This document shows, one piece after another, positions 15,898 to 25,150 of a DNA stretch of 64,000 bases. Each line of letters begins with the position of its first letter. Position 1 is the stretch's first letter. The notes below the pieces were generated by a model. That model saw nothing but the letters and a program-made list of their open reading frames with translations. It was not told the origin of the DNA and did no database searches. The stretch is taken from NCBI GenBank assembly GCA_022563255.1, contig JADFNS010000014.1, positions 1-64,000 on the forward strand, given 5' to 3'. The position numbers and the translations under genes were made by a program. Origin of the DNA: Pseudomonadota bacterium. GTDB taxonomy: Bacteria; Pseudomonadota; Gammaproteobacteria; Steroidobacterales; Woeseiaceae.

Positions 15898-17741
15898 TGG
15901 GTTTGTTTTCGGGCAGAAAAACCGTATTCGTCGATTCGGATATCCTGGTTATCGGTGGCGGCATGGCAGGCTGCGGGGCCACTTACGAATCCAGATACTG
16001 GGGGCGCGACAAAAAAGTCGTCGTCGTCGAGAAGGCCAACATCGAGCGCAGCGGCGCCGTCGCGCAAGGTCTGTATGCGATCAACTGTTACATGGGCATG
16101 CAGTGGAACGAGAATCAGCCCGAGGATCATGTTCGCTACGCGCGTAACGACCTCATGGGGCTGGTGCGCGAGGATCTGGGCTACGATATCGCCCGGCATG
16201 TCGACGCCACTGTGCACCTGTTCGAGGAATGGGGTCTGCCGATCATGAAAGATCCAAAGACCGGCAGATACCTGCGCGAAGGCAAGTGGCAGATCATGAT
16301 TCACGGCGAAAGCTTCAAGCCGATTGTCGCCGAGGCCGCGCGCAAGGCCGCCACCAAAGTTTACAACCGGATCATGGTGACCCATCTGTTGATGGACAAG
16401 AAAAAGGCCAACCGGGTCGCCGGGGCGGTTGGTTTTAACGTGCGTACCGGGGAGTTCTACGTGTTCCGCGCCAAGGCAGTCATTGTTGCCGCCGGCGGGG
16501 CGTCGCACATCTTCAAACCGCGTTCGGTCGGCGAGGGCATGGGACGGACATGGTATGCGCCGTGGAGCAGCGCCTCAGCCTACGCGTTGCCGATTCTCGT
16601 CGGCGCCAAGATGACGCAGATGGAGAACCGCATCGTTCTCACCCGCTTCAAGGACGGTTACGGTCCGGTCGGCGCTTACTTCCTGCACCTCAAAACGTAT
16701 ACCGAAAACGCGTATGGGAAAGAATACGAGTCCACCTGGTATGAGAGCATCAAGGAAATGGTCGGGGACTACGTTAATCACCAGCCAGTGCCGACGTGTT
16801 TGCGAAACCACGCGTTCCTGGAAGAGGTGAAGGCGGGCCGCGGACCGATTCGCATGGTCACCAAAGAGGCCTTCCAGGATCCACACAAGGAAACAATCGG
16901 CTGGGAGAATTTCCTCGGCATGACGATCGGGCAGGCGGTTGTCTGGGCGTCGCAGAACATCGATCCGAAGGAGGTCAATCCGGAACTGACCACGTCCGAG
17001 CCATACGTCATGGGTTCGCACGCGACTTGCGCCGGTGCGTGGGCGAGCGGTCCGGAAGATTATGCACCGGACGAATACCAATGGGGTTACAACCGGATGA
17101 TGACCGTCGACGGACTGTTCGGCGCCGGCGACACGATCGGTGGCACGGCTCACAAGTTCTCGTCAGGTTCTTTCGCCGAGGGCCGGATTGCCGGCAAGGC
17201 CGCGATCAAATACATCAACGACCTCGGTAAAGACAGTCCGGAGATCAGCGAGGCGGAGTACGAAAATCTCGAAAAGGTCGTCTTCCAGCCCATGGAGAAC
17301 TACGAAATCGGCCGCAATGAGATCGTCGCGGGAACCGTTTCACCGAGCTACCTGTTGCCGATGCACGGCCTGCTGCGTCTGGAAAAGATCATGGACGAAT
17401 ACGTCGGTGGTATCAGTTCTCACTACACAACCAACGAGCCGATGCTCACCCGCGGGCTGGAGTTGCTGGCCATGCTCAAGGAAGACCTGGACCATCTTGG
17501 CGCCGAAGACCTGCTCCAGTTGCAGCGCGCGTGGGAGTTGCAACACCGCGTGCTGGCCTCTGAATCCGTGACACATCACACGATGTTCCGGACAGAAACG
17601 CGCTGGCCGGGGTATTACTACCGGGCCGATCACCGGAAGCTGGATGACACCGACTGGCATTGCTTCACCTTGTCCCGTTACGACCGCGAATCCGGGGACT
17701 GGACGATGGAGAAGGCTCCGGTGTATCACATCATCGACTAA
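15897..17741 (+). CDS. aprA: Adenylylsulfate reductase alpha subunit AprA
   Basis: The 614-residue flavoprotein interconverts APS and sulfite plus AMP. The FAD dinucleotide-binding motif is GGGMAGCGA near residues 20-28, followed by VVVVEKANIERSGAVAQGLYAINCYMG, typical of AprA (shown by EKANIERSGA and AQGLYAIN). Other family blocks include RVAGAVGFNVRTGEFYVF, AAGGASHIFKPRS, the conserved TWYAPWSS, and GLFGAGDTIGGTAHKFSSGSF for the second FAD-contact region. Length is normal for the family. The ATG at 15897 overlaps the aprB stop. No sat, dsr, sox or qmo gene is present in the window, so whether it oxidises or reduces sulfur cannot be proven; pairing with AprM favours sulfite oxidation. Confidence 0.95.
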   Translation: MGLFSGRKTVFVDSDILVIGGGMAGCGATYESRYWGRDKKVVVVEKANIERSGAVAQGLYAINCYMGMQWNENQPEDHVRYARNDLMGLVREDLGYDIARHVDATVHLFEEWGLPIMKDPKTGRYLREGKWQIMIHGESFKPIVAEAARKAATKVYNRIMVTHLLMDKKKANRVAGAVGFNVRTGEFYVFRAKAVIVAAGGASHIFKPRSVGEGMGRTWYAPWSSASAYALPILVGAKMTQMENRIVLTRFKDGYGPVGAYFLHLKTYTENAYGKEYESTWYESIKEMVGDYVNHQPVPTCLRNHAFLEEVKAGRGPIRMVTKEAFQDPHKETIGWENFLGMTIGQAVVWASQNIDPKEVNPELTTSEPYVMGSHATCAGAWASGPEDYAPDEYQWGYNRMMTVDGLFGAGDTIGGTAHKFSSGSFAEGRIAGKAAIKYINDLGKDSPEISEAEYENLEKVVFQPMENYEIGRNEIVAGTVSPSYLLPMHGLLRLEKIMDEYVGGISSHYTTNEPMLTRGLELLAMLKEDLDHLGAEDLLQLQRAWELQHRVLASESVTHHTMFRTETRWPGYYYRADHRKLDDTDWHCFTLSRYDRESGDWTMEKAPVYHIID

Positions 17742-17826
17742 GTGCTTATTGCCCGGATCAGCGACACCCACATCGCCGTCGATCTGCGCAAAGGTGTCGA
17801 GGAGACCGAGGCGAGGAGGGTTTACA

Positions 17827-18864
17827 CTAGCGAACGGCGGGTTCCAATAGTGTCAGTGTGCCCAGGTCTGCGTTAAGTTCTGCCTCGATACCGATAGGCA
17901 CTACAGTCTGATCGTCAATGTGCCCAATCATCAGTCCGCGGATGGTGGGCACCTGCAACGGTTCGCAGCGCATGCGGATGACTTCTTCCATGCTGAACGA
18001 GTTCTCCGAACCGTCGCCCTGATCGGTGAATTTTCCGAAGGCTATGCCTGCCACCTGCTGTAACTTGCCGGCCAGCCAGAGTTGCGTCAACATACGATCG
18101 ACTCGATAGGGCGCCTCGCCAACATCCTCTATAAACAGGAGGGCATTGCGGAAATCGGGTTCGAACGGCGTGCCGATCAACGTCGTGAGCAGGCTGAGAT
18201 TGCCGCCGATCAAACGGCCCCGTGCTGTTCCGCCCACGAAACGGGTTATGCGGTTTGTGTCTTCGACCTTGCCTGCAGCAGTGGTAAATGGCGGCGCCTG
18301 ACCGATGATCGTCGTGGCGGTCGGTTCGACCAAAACCTTTCTGAATTCCGCAAGCGTGTAGTCGGAAAAAGTCTGGTTGGCGATCGGACCGTGAAAGCCG
18401 ATTAGGCCGGTTTGCACATGGATCGCCGTCAGCAGCGCCGTGATGTCGCTGTAGCCCATGAGCACCTTCGGATTCCTGCCGATCAGCTCAAAGTTGAGAT
18501 GTGGGAGAATTCGTGGCGTGCCGTAACCGCCGCGCAAACAAAAAATCGCGTCAACGCCGCTGTCGGCAAACATCAGGTTAACGTCTTCGGCTCGTTGCAG
18601 ATCGGTACCGGCGAGATACTGATTGCGTGAATAAAGGTATTTTCCCTCCTTGACCTCGAAACCCAGCGAGCGGACGATATCGGCGGCAAAACCGATTTCC
18701 TCGTTCTCGATCGCATTGCTGGCCGGCGCGATGAGCCCGACGGTGTTTCCTTCTGCAAGCCTGCGTGGTTTGAGTGTGGACTGTGCGGCCGCAGTCATGC
18801 GCATGCCTGAAGTTGCGAGCAATGCAGCGGCGACTCCGGATTGTATGGCGAGCCTTCGATTCAT
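17827..18864 (-). CDS. ldcA: LD-carboxypeptidase (S66 family), apparently exported
   Basis: The S66 family removes the terminal D-alanine from muropeptide tetrapeptides. The nucleophile is Ser139 in MGYSDIT. The acidic partner is in FIEDVGEAPYRVDRML and the histidine in GLMIGHIDDQ near the C-terminus; CLRGGYGTPRIL is another hallmark. The start was set at ATG 18864 (345 residues), since upstream codons have no family match. The N-terminus MNRRLAIQSG followed by a hydrophobic run and ending near TAAAQ looks like a signal peptide with a Tat-like RR. The E. coli enzyme is cytoplasmic, so export would be unusual and fits scavenging of external wall fragments. The gene is convergent with aprA and divergent from the murR-like gene. 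Confidence 0.9.
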   Translation of the reverse strand: MNRRLAIQSGVAAALLATSGMRMTAAAQSTLKPRRLAEGNTVGLIAPASNAIENEEIGFAADIVRSLGFEVKEGKYLYSRNQYLAGTDLQRAEDVNLMFADSGVDAIFCLRGGYGTPRILPHLNFELIGRNPKVLMGYSDITALLTAIHVQTGLIGFHGPIANQTFSDYTLAEFRKVLVEPTATTIIGQAPPFTTAAGKVEDTNRITRFVGGTARGRLIGGNLSLLTTLIGTPFEPDFRNALLFIEDVGEAPYRVDRMLTQLWLAGKLQQVAGIAFGKFTDQGDGSENSFSMEEVIRMRCEPLQVPTIRGLMIGHIDDQTVVPIGIEAELNADLGTLTLLEPAVR

Positions 18865-18921
18865 AAGGCGCAGAGCATAGCGTAGCCGCGCAGATGACGA
18901 CAGTGGCCAATTTGAATTATC

Positions 18922-19794
18922 ATGGTTCGCATGTCGTGCCTGACCATAATTCGATCCGCTCGCAATGAAATGTCGGCGACCGAGAAGAAACTTGCAGATT
19001 TCATACTCGAGAACGCCCCGTTGGTTCGCGATTACTCTTCGCAGCAAATCGCCGGATCGGTGGGCGTCAGTCAATCCAGCGTCGTCAAATTCAGCCAGAA
19101 GCTCGGCTACAGAGGATTTACGGATCTCAAGCTCGCGATCCACGAATCCGTGGTCAAGCGCAGCTCAAATGTGTCGGTATTTCGCAAAAAAGCGGCGCAG
19201 GGGGAGGAGTTTTCGGTCAGGGAGCGCCTTTTTCAAAGCAAGTGTGACGCGTTGAGCAGCGCCAATGACCTCAACGATGACGCGTTAATTCAGTCCGTGG
19301 TTGCTGCCATCGTATCGGCCGATCGAATTCAGCTGATCGGCGTTGGTGGCGCTGCCGTGATCGCCAGGGATCTGGCCGGCAAATTGGCGGCCCTTGGGCA
19401 GGCCGTGATGGCTGAGAGCGATGCGCAGGTGCAGCTTGCAGGATCGGCAACCCTGGGTGATCGCGACTGCCTGATTGTCATTTCCGACACCGGACGGGAG
19501 TCCGCAATCGTCCAGATCGTCAAGGCAGTCAGAAGCGCGGGTGTTACGGTGATTTCACTGACCAATCAAAGCGCCAATCCAATCTCGGTCCTGGCCGATA
19601 TTCGACTGTTCTCGGTATCTCGCGGTGACGAAACAGTTTTCCCGGATGTCATCTCGGCGGCGTCGCAGCAGCATGTTGTGGACTTGCTGCATTACGCGCT
19701 GGTGCAACAATGCGGCAATAAAATGGCCTCCGGCAAAGCGAAGAAGACGGCTACCCTGCGTCAGGCGGTTCCCACGGGACATCGAGACCGATGA
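18922..19794 (+). CDS. MurR/RpiR family transcriptional regulator
   Basis: The 290-residue protein has an N-terminal RpiR-type helix-turn-helix (about residues 10-80; SATEKKLADFIL, YSSQQIAGSVGVSQSSVVKFSQKLGYRGF) and a C-terminal SIS sugar-phosphate binding domain (about 120-260; IGVGGAAVIARDLAGKLAALG, IVISDTGRES, GVTVISLTNQ). E. coli MurR binds MurNAc-6-phosphate and represses murQP. Here the gene sits at the left end of the muropeptide gene group, so a similar ligand is a sensible inference. ATG 18931 is an alternative start. The 3' end overlaps lysA by 44 bases in convergent orientation. No operator could be identified by eye. Confidence 0.85.
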   Translation: MVRMSCLTIIRSARNEMSATEKKLADFILENAPLVRDYSSQQIAGSVGVSQSSVVKFSQKLGYRGFTDLKLAIHESVVKRSSNVSVFRKKAAQGEEFSVRERLFQSKCDALSSANDLNDDALIQSVVAAIVSADRIQLIGVGGAAVIARDLAGKLAALGQAVMAESDAQVQLAGSATLGDRDCLIVISDTGRESAIVQIVKAVRSAGVTVISLTNQSANPISVLADIRLFSVSRGDETVFPDVISAASQQHVVDLLHYALVQQCGNKMASGKAKKTATLRQAVPTGHRDR

Positions 19795-21019
19795 GATCGG
19801 AGTAATCCGGTCGTTCCCGAATCACCTTAAATTCATTACCGTCGACGAGAACTTCCGGCACGAGGCAGCGGGTGTTGTAGGTGGATGCCATGACGGATCC
19901 GTACGCGCCGGCGCCTTCTATAATGATGAGATCGCCGGGACTTTGCTGTGGCAAAGTTCGCTCGTGACCAAACGTGTCGCCGGTTTCACAAACCGGTCCG
20001 ACGACGTCGTAAACCTGTGACTTCTCATTGCCGTCGGATTCGCTGGAGATGCTGTGGTGGGCGTCGTACATGCTTGGCCGCAGGAAATCGTTCATTGCTG
20101 CGTCGACAATCAGGAACGTGGTCTGACTGCCGCGCTTGACGTAAATAACGCGGCCGACCAGGATGCCGGCGGCCCCGACCAGCGATCGTCCCGGTTCCAG
20201 GATAAATTGACATCCCAGGTGACCGAGCTTGCTCATTGCCACTTCGGCGTATTGCGCGGGTGTGGGCACTGGCTCAGCGCCGTTGCGATAGTCAATGCCC
20301 AGGCCACCGCCGAGATCAATACTGCTGATCGTGTGGCCGTCGCCGCGCAATTGCTCCACCATTTCAGCGACGCGCTCGAACGCAAGGCTGTATGGCTCGA
20401 GGTGTGTGATTTGCGAGCCGATATGAATGTCGATACCGCAGATGTTAATGCCCGGCATTGCGGCGGCTCGCGCATAAGCTTTACCTGCCGATTGCCATGG
20501 TATGCCGAATTTGTTCTCGACCTTGCCCGTGGATATTTTCTCGTGGGTCAGGGCGTCGACGTCCGGGTTAATACGAAAAGCGACGTTGGCCTTTTTGCCG
20601 AGACGCACCGCGGCGGCGCTGATCTGCTCGAGTTCGGGCTCCGACTCGACATTGAACTGGCGGATATTACTGCGCAGCGCAAACTCGATCTCCGTGGCGG
20701 TTTTCGCGACGCCTGAGTAGACGATTTTGTCGCCCGGAATACCGGCGGCGATGGCGCGCCGCAATTCGCCTTCGGATACGACGTCAGCTCCGGCCCCGAG
20801 CGCGCCGAGCAAGCCGATGATCGACTGGTTCGAGTTCGCCTTGATGGCGTAACAAATCAAAGCGTCGCAAGCGGCGAACGCAGCTACGTAGTCGGCGTAA
20901 GCGGCCTCGATGCCGGACCTCGAATAGCAATAAAAAGGCGTCCCGCAAGACTGCGCAATTCGTCTGACCGATACTTTCTCGGCGCAGTATTTTCCTTTTC
21001 TGTAACCGAACACCGCCAT
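19751..21019 (-). CDS. lysA: Diaminopimelate decarboxylase
   Basis: PLP-dependent fold-III decarboxylase that turns meso-diaminopimelate into L-lysine and CO2. The PLP lysine is Lys60 in CYAIKANSN. Other hallmarks are GADVVSEGEL, FRINPDVD, GIDIHIGSQ, DLGGGLGI, FILEPGRS and the active-site cysteine in GPVCETGDTF. The length of 422 residues is normal. The role is usually biosynthetic. Its place between a MurR-type regulator and further wall-recycling genes raises the possibility that it also processes diaminopimelate taken from peptidoglycan peptides. The ATG is preceded by AGGACAACGC. The divergent antiporter gene starts 60 bases away, so both promoters are packed in that gap. Confidence 0.95.
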   Translation of the reverse strand: MAVFGYRKGKYCAEKVSVRRIAQSCGTPFYCYSRSGIEAAYADYVAAFAACDALICYAIKANSNQSIIGLLGALGAGADVVSEGELRRAIAAGIPGDKIVYSGVAKTATEIEFALRSNIRQFNVESEPELEQISAAAVRLGKKANVAFRINPDVDALTHEKISTGKVENKFGIPWQSAGKAYARAAAMPGINICGIDIHIGSQITHLEPYSLAFERVAEMVEQLRGDGHTISSIDLGGGLGIDYRNGAEPVPTPAQYAEVAMSKLGHLGCQFILEPGRSLVGAAGILVGRVIYVKRGSQTTFLIVDAAMNDFLRPSMYDAHHSISSESDGNEKSQVYDVVGPVCETGDTFGHERTLPQQSPGDLIIIEGAGAYGSVMASTYNTRCLVPEVLVDGNEFKVIRERPDYSDLIGLDVPWEPPDAG

Positions 21020-21079
21020 GCGTTGTCCTCGTTTTCGGCGAATGGAAAATGATTATAGAAGTTGACTGCCGGGGAATGA

Positions 21080-22468
21080 ATGATTATTTTCACGCCCATG
21101 GATTGGTTGTCAGTAATCCCGCCCATCGTTGCGGTCATTGTCGTGTTGTGGCGCAAGGAAGTGATCATTGCGCTCCTGCTTGCGATTTATTCGGCCGAAC
21201 TGCTGCAGATGTCGCCGAATTGGCAGGCGCCGCTGCTCGCGGTTCTGGGCACCATCGAACGCATTGTCGGCGTATTCGACAGCGCAGATAACTCCCGCCT
21301 GATTATCTTCAGCCTGATGATAGGAGCGCTGCTTGGATTCATTCGCAATTCGGGGGGCGTCGCTGCGATGGTGGCAAGCCTCGTCAATCGCGGCGTGGCG
21401 AAGAACGGCAAGCAAGCAGCGTTGCTGACCAGCGCCGTCGGTGGCGTCATATTTGTAGAGTCGAATCTGAGCGTGCTGACGGCGGGAATTTTGTCGCGAG
21501 GACTTTTCGACAAGTTCGGGCTGAGCAGGGCCAAGCTCGCCTATATTATTGACAGCACGTCAGCGCCGGTCTGCATCCTGATTTTACTCAATGGCTGGGG
21601 CGCGTTTATTCTCGTGCTGTTGAACAATTACGATTTCGGCACAACGTCGGTTGCGGTGTTGTGGGGCACAGTGTCCTTGAATTTCTATCCGATCATCACG
21701 CTGATCATCGTATTCTTGACGGCGTCGACAGGACGCTACTATGGGCCGCTGGCGCACAGCAAGACCGTGAGGATAGCCGCCGCCGGTAAATCCGAGGAGA
21801 TTGCTGCAACAAAATCGCGTTACATGATCGTGCCGTTGGGCGTCATGATTTTCGGCATGTTGGGGTTTATGTACTGGACCGGTAATGGCGATCTCGCGGC
21901 GGGCAGCGGTTCGAAGTCCGTACTTTATGCGACGACCATAGCAACCCTGGTTGCCTATCTGCAGATGCTGCGGGCGCGTCAGTACGATCACATCAGGCTG
22001 GTCAAGATCGGTTTCGATGGCATGGCTCAACTGCTTCCCCTGGTCGCGATCGTCCTGTTGGCGCTCGCGCTTGGCACAAGCCTCAGCGCCCTGGGCACTG
22101 GCGACTACATTGCCAGGCTGGTTGAGGGGAATCTGCCGGTGTTTATGATTCCAGCCATGTTGTTCCTGGCCGGCGCTTTGATTTCCTTTTCTACGGGAAC
22201 GTCCTGGGGAACCTTTGCCATATTAATTCCGCTGGGGATGCCGCTCGCGATCTCGCTCGACCTGCCGCCGTCATTGCTCCTCAGTGCGATCCTCGGCGGC
22301 GGCGTTTTCGGCGACCACTGTTCGCCGATCTCCGATACGACGGCAGTTTCTGCGATCGCCTCCGGCTGTGATTTGCTCGAACATGTTCGCACCCAGTTGC
22401 CCTATGCGCTGATCGGTGGCGTTATCGCGTTTGTGTTGTATGTGATTGTCGGCGCTGTTTTATTGTGA
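21080..22468 (+). CDS. NhaC-family Na+/H+ antiporter-like transporter
   Basis: A 462-residue membrane protein with about 11-12 hydrophobic helices over its whole length. The segment SFSTGTSWGTFAILIPLGMPLA and the following GGGVFGDHCSPISDTTAVSA are the diagnostic NhaC/ArsB-like signature (seen as GTSWGTF and GDHCSPISDTT). NhaC proteins exchange Na+ for H+; several relatives exchange organic acids or amines instead, for example malate/lactate. The ATG at 21080 has GGGG five bases upstream. The stop overlaps the GTG start of the serine hydrolase gene (GTGA), so the two are co-translated. Given the neighbours, uptake of an amino acid or lactate rather than pure ion exchange is possible but not shown. 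Confidence 0.85.
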   Translation: MIIFTPMDWLSVIPPIVAVIVVLWRKEVIIALLLAIYSAELLQMSPNWQAPLLAVLGTIERIVGVFDSADNSRLIIFSLMIGALLGFIRNSGGVAAMVASLVNRGVAKNGKQAALLTSAVGGVIFVESNLSVLTAGILSRGLFDKFGLSRAKLAYIIDSTSAPVCILILLNGWGAFILVLLNNYDFGTTSVAVLWGTVSLNFYPIITLIIVFLTASTGRYYGPLAHSKTVRIAAAGKSEEIAATKSRYMIVPLGVMIFGMLGFMYWTGNGDLAAGSGSKSVLYATTIATLVAYLQMLRARQYDHIRLVKIGFDGMAQLLPLVAIVLLALALGTSLSALGTGDYIARLVEGNLPVFMIPAMLFLAGALISFSTGTSWGTFAILIPLGMPLAISLDLPPSLLLSAILGGGVFGDHCSPISDTTAVSAIASGCDLLEHVRTQLPYALIGGVIAFVLYVIVGAVLL

Positions 22469-24036
22469 GGCCTCAGCGCAGCTTTCCCATCGTTTCGATT
22501 CTCGGTCTGTCGTTGCTGACCAGCGCCTGCCAGACTCTGGACGCATTGAGCTCCGCGGAGATCGATACGCTTGTGGCGGAAGCGATGCGGCAATTCTCGG
22601 TTCCGGGAGTGGCGGTGGGCGTGATCAAGGACGGCGCCGTCGTCCACGCGCAGGGTTACGGTATTCTCGAAATCGGATTGCCTGAAGTCGTCGACGAAAA
22701 CACGCTGTTCAGGATTGCCTCGAACAGCAAGGCCATGACGACGGCTGCGCTGGCGATGCTCGTGGACGAGGGCAAGCTCAACTGGGACGACAAGGTCGTC
22801 CAACACATTCCCGACTTTCAGCTGTACGATGACTGGGTCACGCAAGAGTTCACGGTAACCGACTTATTGACACATCGCAGCGGGCTCGGACTGGGCGCCG
22901 GCGACCTGATGCTATGGCCGGTGCCGAACCATTTTACTCGTCAGGACATCATCCGGGGTTTACGATATTTCAAGCCGGCGAGCAGTTTTCGCACGCAGTA
23001 TGACTACGACAACCAGTTGTACATTGTCGCTGGCGAACTGATTCCGGCCGTTAGCGGCATGCAGTGGGAGGAGTTCGTCGATGAGCACATCCTCGGCGCG
23101 ATGGGCGCCAGGCGCTGTTTCGCCGGGAACATTCCGCTGTCTGAAATGCACAATGTGGCAGCGCCGCATGCGATCGTCGAGGGGTCGCTGCAAGTGATCG
23201 AACGCAACCGAACTCGTGCGGCGTGGAGCGTTTCTGCAGCGGCCGGCGGCGTCCGCTGCAGTCTCCACGACATGTTGACCTGGGTCGATGTGCAGCTTGA
23301 CCGTGGGACGCTCGCGGACGGGTCGCAGCTTTTCAGTGCAGCGCAAAGTCGCATCATGTGGAGCCCGATGACCATTCGCAAGACCAGCGATGCGGACTTC
23401 GAGCGCGATCGGACCCACTTCAAGGCTTACGGTCTGGGCTGGCGACTGGCCGACGTGCACGGTTACAAAGAGGTGTCCCATACGGGCACGTTTACGGGAT
23501 CGATGTCCTACGTGACGCTGATTCCCGAACTCGATCTCGGCGTTGTCGTGCTGATCAACGCATCCGCTGGCAATGCCAGAAAAGCCATCATGTACAGCAT
23601 CGTAAGGGCGTATCTGGGCGTGACGGATGTCAACTGGGTCGGCTATTTCAGTCCTGACAAAGAGCAAGCAGATGGCGCGCAGACCGAGTACGACGAGATC
23701 GACTATCGGTACGGTCATGTTGACGCGCCGCTGTCACGCTATGTTGGCCGCTACCGGGACCCATGGTTTGGCGACGTCATTATCCGCCTGGAGGGCGACC
23801 AGTTGTGGTTCGACTCGGTGAAGTCTCCCAGGATGACGGGCCCTCTGTGGCCGTACCGTGAACACACTTTTATTGCCCGCTGGTCCGACAGGACGTTGCA
23901 GGGCGATGCGTTTGTGACCTTCGACGGGGGTGCTGCGGACACGGCAGACGCTATCTCGATGCGTGCCGCGTCCGATGACGTCGACTTCAGCTTTAACTAC
24001 GGTGATCTGGAATTCCGGCGAGTCGGCGACGAATAA
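22465..24036 (+). CDS. Beta-lactamase-fold serine hydrolase, lipoprotein
   Basis: A 523-residue class C beta-lactamase/DD-peptidase-fold enzyme. The catalytic Ser-x-x-Lys is SNSK (Ser86, Lys89), the tyrosine motif lies in YDYDNQLY, and the third motif is probably near VSHTGTFTGS. A C-terminal beta domain of DUF3471 type (from about residue 400, YVGRYRDPWFGDV) completes it. The N-terminus MRPQRSFP, a hydrophobic stretch and LTSAC with Cys22 fit a lipoprotein signal. Family members act as D-amino-acid peptidases, esterases or PBP-like proteins; next to wall-recycling genes, a D,D- or D-amino peptidase role is the best guess. GTG start overlaps the antiporter stop. It converges with the epimerase gene, leaving a two-base gap. 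Confidence 0.85.
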   Translation: MRPQRSFPIVSILGLSLLTSACQTLDALSSAEIDTLVAEAMRQFSVPGVAVGVIKDGAVVHAQGYGILEIGLPEVVDENTLFRIASNSKAMTTAALAMLVDEGKLNWDDKVVQHIPDFQLYDDWVTQEFTVTDLLTHRSGLGLGAGDLMLWPVPNHFTRQDIIRGLRYFKPASSFRTQYDYDNQLYIVAGELIPAVSGMQWEEFVDEHILGAMGARRCFAGNIPLSEMHNVAAPHAIVEGSLQVIERNRTRAAWSVSAAAGGVRCSLHDMLTWVDVQLDRGTLADGSQLFSAAQSRIMWSPMTIRKTSDADFERDRTHFKAYGLGWRLADVHGYKEVSHTGTFTGSMSYVTLIPELDLGVVVLINASAGNARKAIMYSIVRAYLGVTDVNWVGYFSPDKEQADGAQTEYDEIDYRYGHVDAPLSRYVGRYRDPWFGDVIIRLEGDQLWFDSVKSPRMTGPLWPYREHTFIARWSDRTLQGDAFVTFDGGAADTADAISMRAASDDVDFSFNYGDLEFRRVGDE

Positions 24037-24038
24037 GA

Positions 24039-25139
24039 TTATCCAACCTTCAGCATCGACAGCTCACTGATGCTCTCGATACCCAGTCCCGGTGCGTCGG
24101 AAATTCGTATCTCGGCGTCGTCGAAAGTTACGCCGCCGATGACCGGGTTGACCTTGGCCAGTGACGGACTGTCGAGATCGATGCGCGTGATGGTCGTGGA
24201 TTTTGCGACGGCAACGTGTGCGGCCGCCGAGACGCCGATGCTGGTCTCAGCCATGCATCCGATCATGCACTCGACGCCGTAGATTGCGGCGATGTCGGCG
24301 ATCTTGACCGCGTTCGAGATGCCGCCAGTCTTCATCAGTTTGATGTTGATAATGTCGGCGCCACGCATCCGGATCAGGTCGATGACTTCTCTCGGTCCAA
24401 ACGAGGATTCGTCGGCCATGACCAGCGTGGATACGCGCTCGGTAACGTACTTCATGCCTTCAATGTCGTCGCCGCGGACGGGCTGTTCAATGCATTCCAG
24501 CTCGACTCCAGCTTCCTCGAGTTGCCGTAAAGCGGAGACCGTTTGTTTCGGCGTCCACCCCTGGTTGGCGTCGAGCCGGATCAGCGCCTTGTCGCCAACG
24601 GCGGCGTATACGGCTTTGACGCGTTCGATATCGAGCGTGAGATCTTTGCCGACCTTGATCTTCAGCGCGTCGAATCCCCGCGCCACTGCGTCCAGCGCGT
24701 CCTTGACCATCTTGTCGATGTAGTCGACGCTAATGGTCAGGTCCGTAGAGATGACAGGTTCGCCGCCGCCGAGAATACGGTACAGCGGGGCATTGAAGGA
24801 TTGTGCGAAGAGATCGTAGAGGGCGATTTCAACGGCCGCCTTGGCGCTAAAGTTGCCAACTATCGACTGCTGCAGCAGGTGCACGACACGGTTCAGGTTG
24901 GCGACATCCTCGCCGACAATGGCTGGCATGATCACCGTGCGAATGGCCTCGATGATCGAGCCGTGCGTTTCGCCGGTGATCAAAGCCGTTGCGGGTGCGC
25001 TGCCAAAACCGCGCTGTCCTGTGTCGGTGTGCAGAATTATGACGACGTCTTCCATGCAGTCGATCGTGCGTAACGCGGTCTTGAATGGCGTTTTCAACGG
25101 CATCTTCAGCTTGCCGAATTCGATTTCAGTAATTTTCAT
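24039..25139 (-). CDS. Dipeptide epimerase (L-Ala-D/L-Glu epimerase type)
   Basis: A 366-residue enolase-superfamily protein of the muconate-lactonising subgroup. The catalytic lysines are Lys160/Lys162 in DALKIKVGK and Lys267 in NIKLMKTGG. The Mg ligands are Asp190 (LDANQGW), Glu218 (CIEQP) and Asp243 (ADES). L-Ala-D/L-Glu epimerase converts L-Ala-D-Glu from murein into L-Ala-L-Glu so that common peptidases can cut it. Specificity cannot be read from these motifs alone, as other dipeptide epimerases share them, but the neighbours (NlpC/P60 peptidase upstream, amidase beyond) fit the murein dipeptide. The gene lies 11 bases downstream of the NlpC/P60 gene, likely in one operon. Confidence 0.88.
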   Translation of the reverse strand: MKITEIEFGKLKMPLKTPFKTALRTIDCMEDVVIILHTDTGQRGFGSAPATALITGETHGSIIEAIRTVIMPAIVGEDVANLNRVVHLLQQSIVGNFSAKAAVEIALYDLFAQSFNAPLYRILGGGEPVISTDLTISVDYIDKMVKDALDAVARGFDALKIKVGKDLTLDIERVKAVYAAVGDKALIRLDANQGWTPKQTVSALRQLEEAGVELECIEQPVRGDDIEGMKYVTERVSTLVMADESSFGPREVIDLIRMRGADIINIKLMKTGGISNAVKIADIAAIYGVECMIGCMAETSIGVSAAAHVAVAKSTTITRIDLDSPSLAKVNPVIGGVTFDDAEIRISDAPGLGIESISELSMLKVG

Positions 25140-25150
25140 GGAAATGCCCG

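Noticed and set aside
17742-17876. GTG frame after aprA reading VLIARISDTHIA, like the start of a calcineurin-type phosphoesterase
   Set aside because: Only 44 codons, overlaps the end of ldcA, and shows only one short motif; it may be a remnant but cannot be supported.
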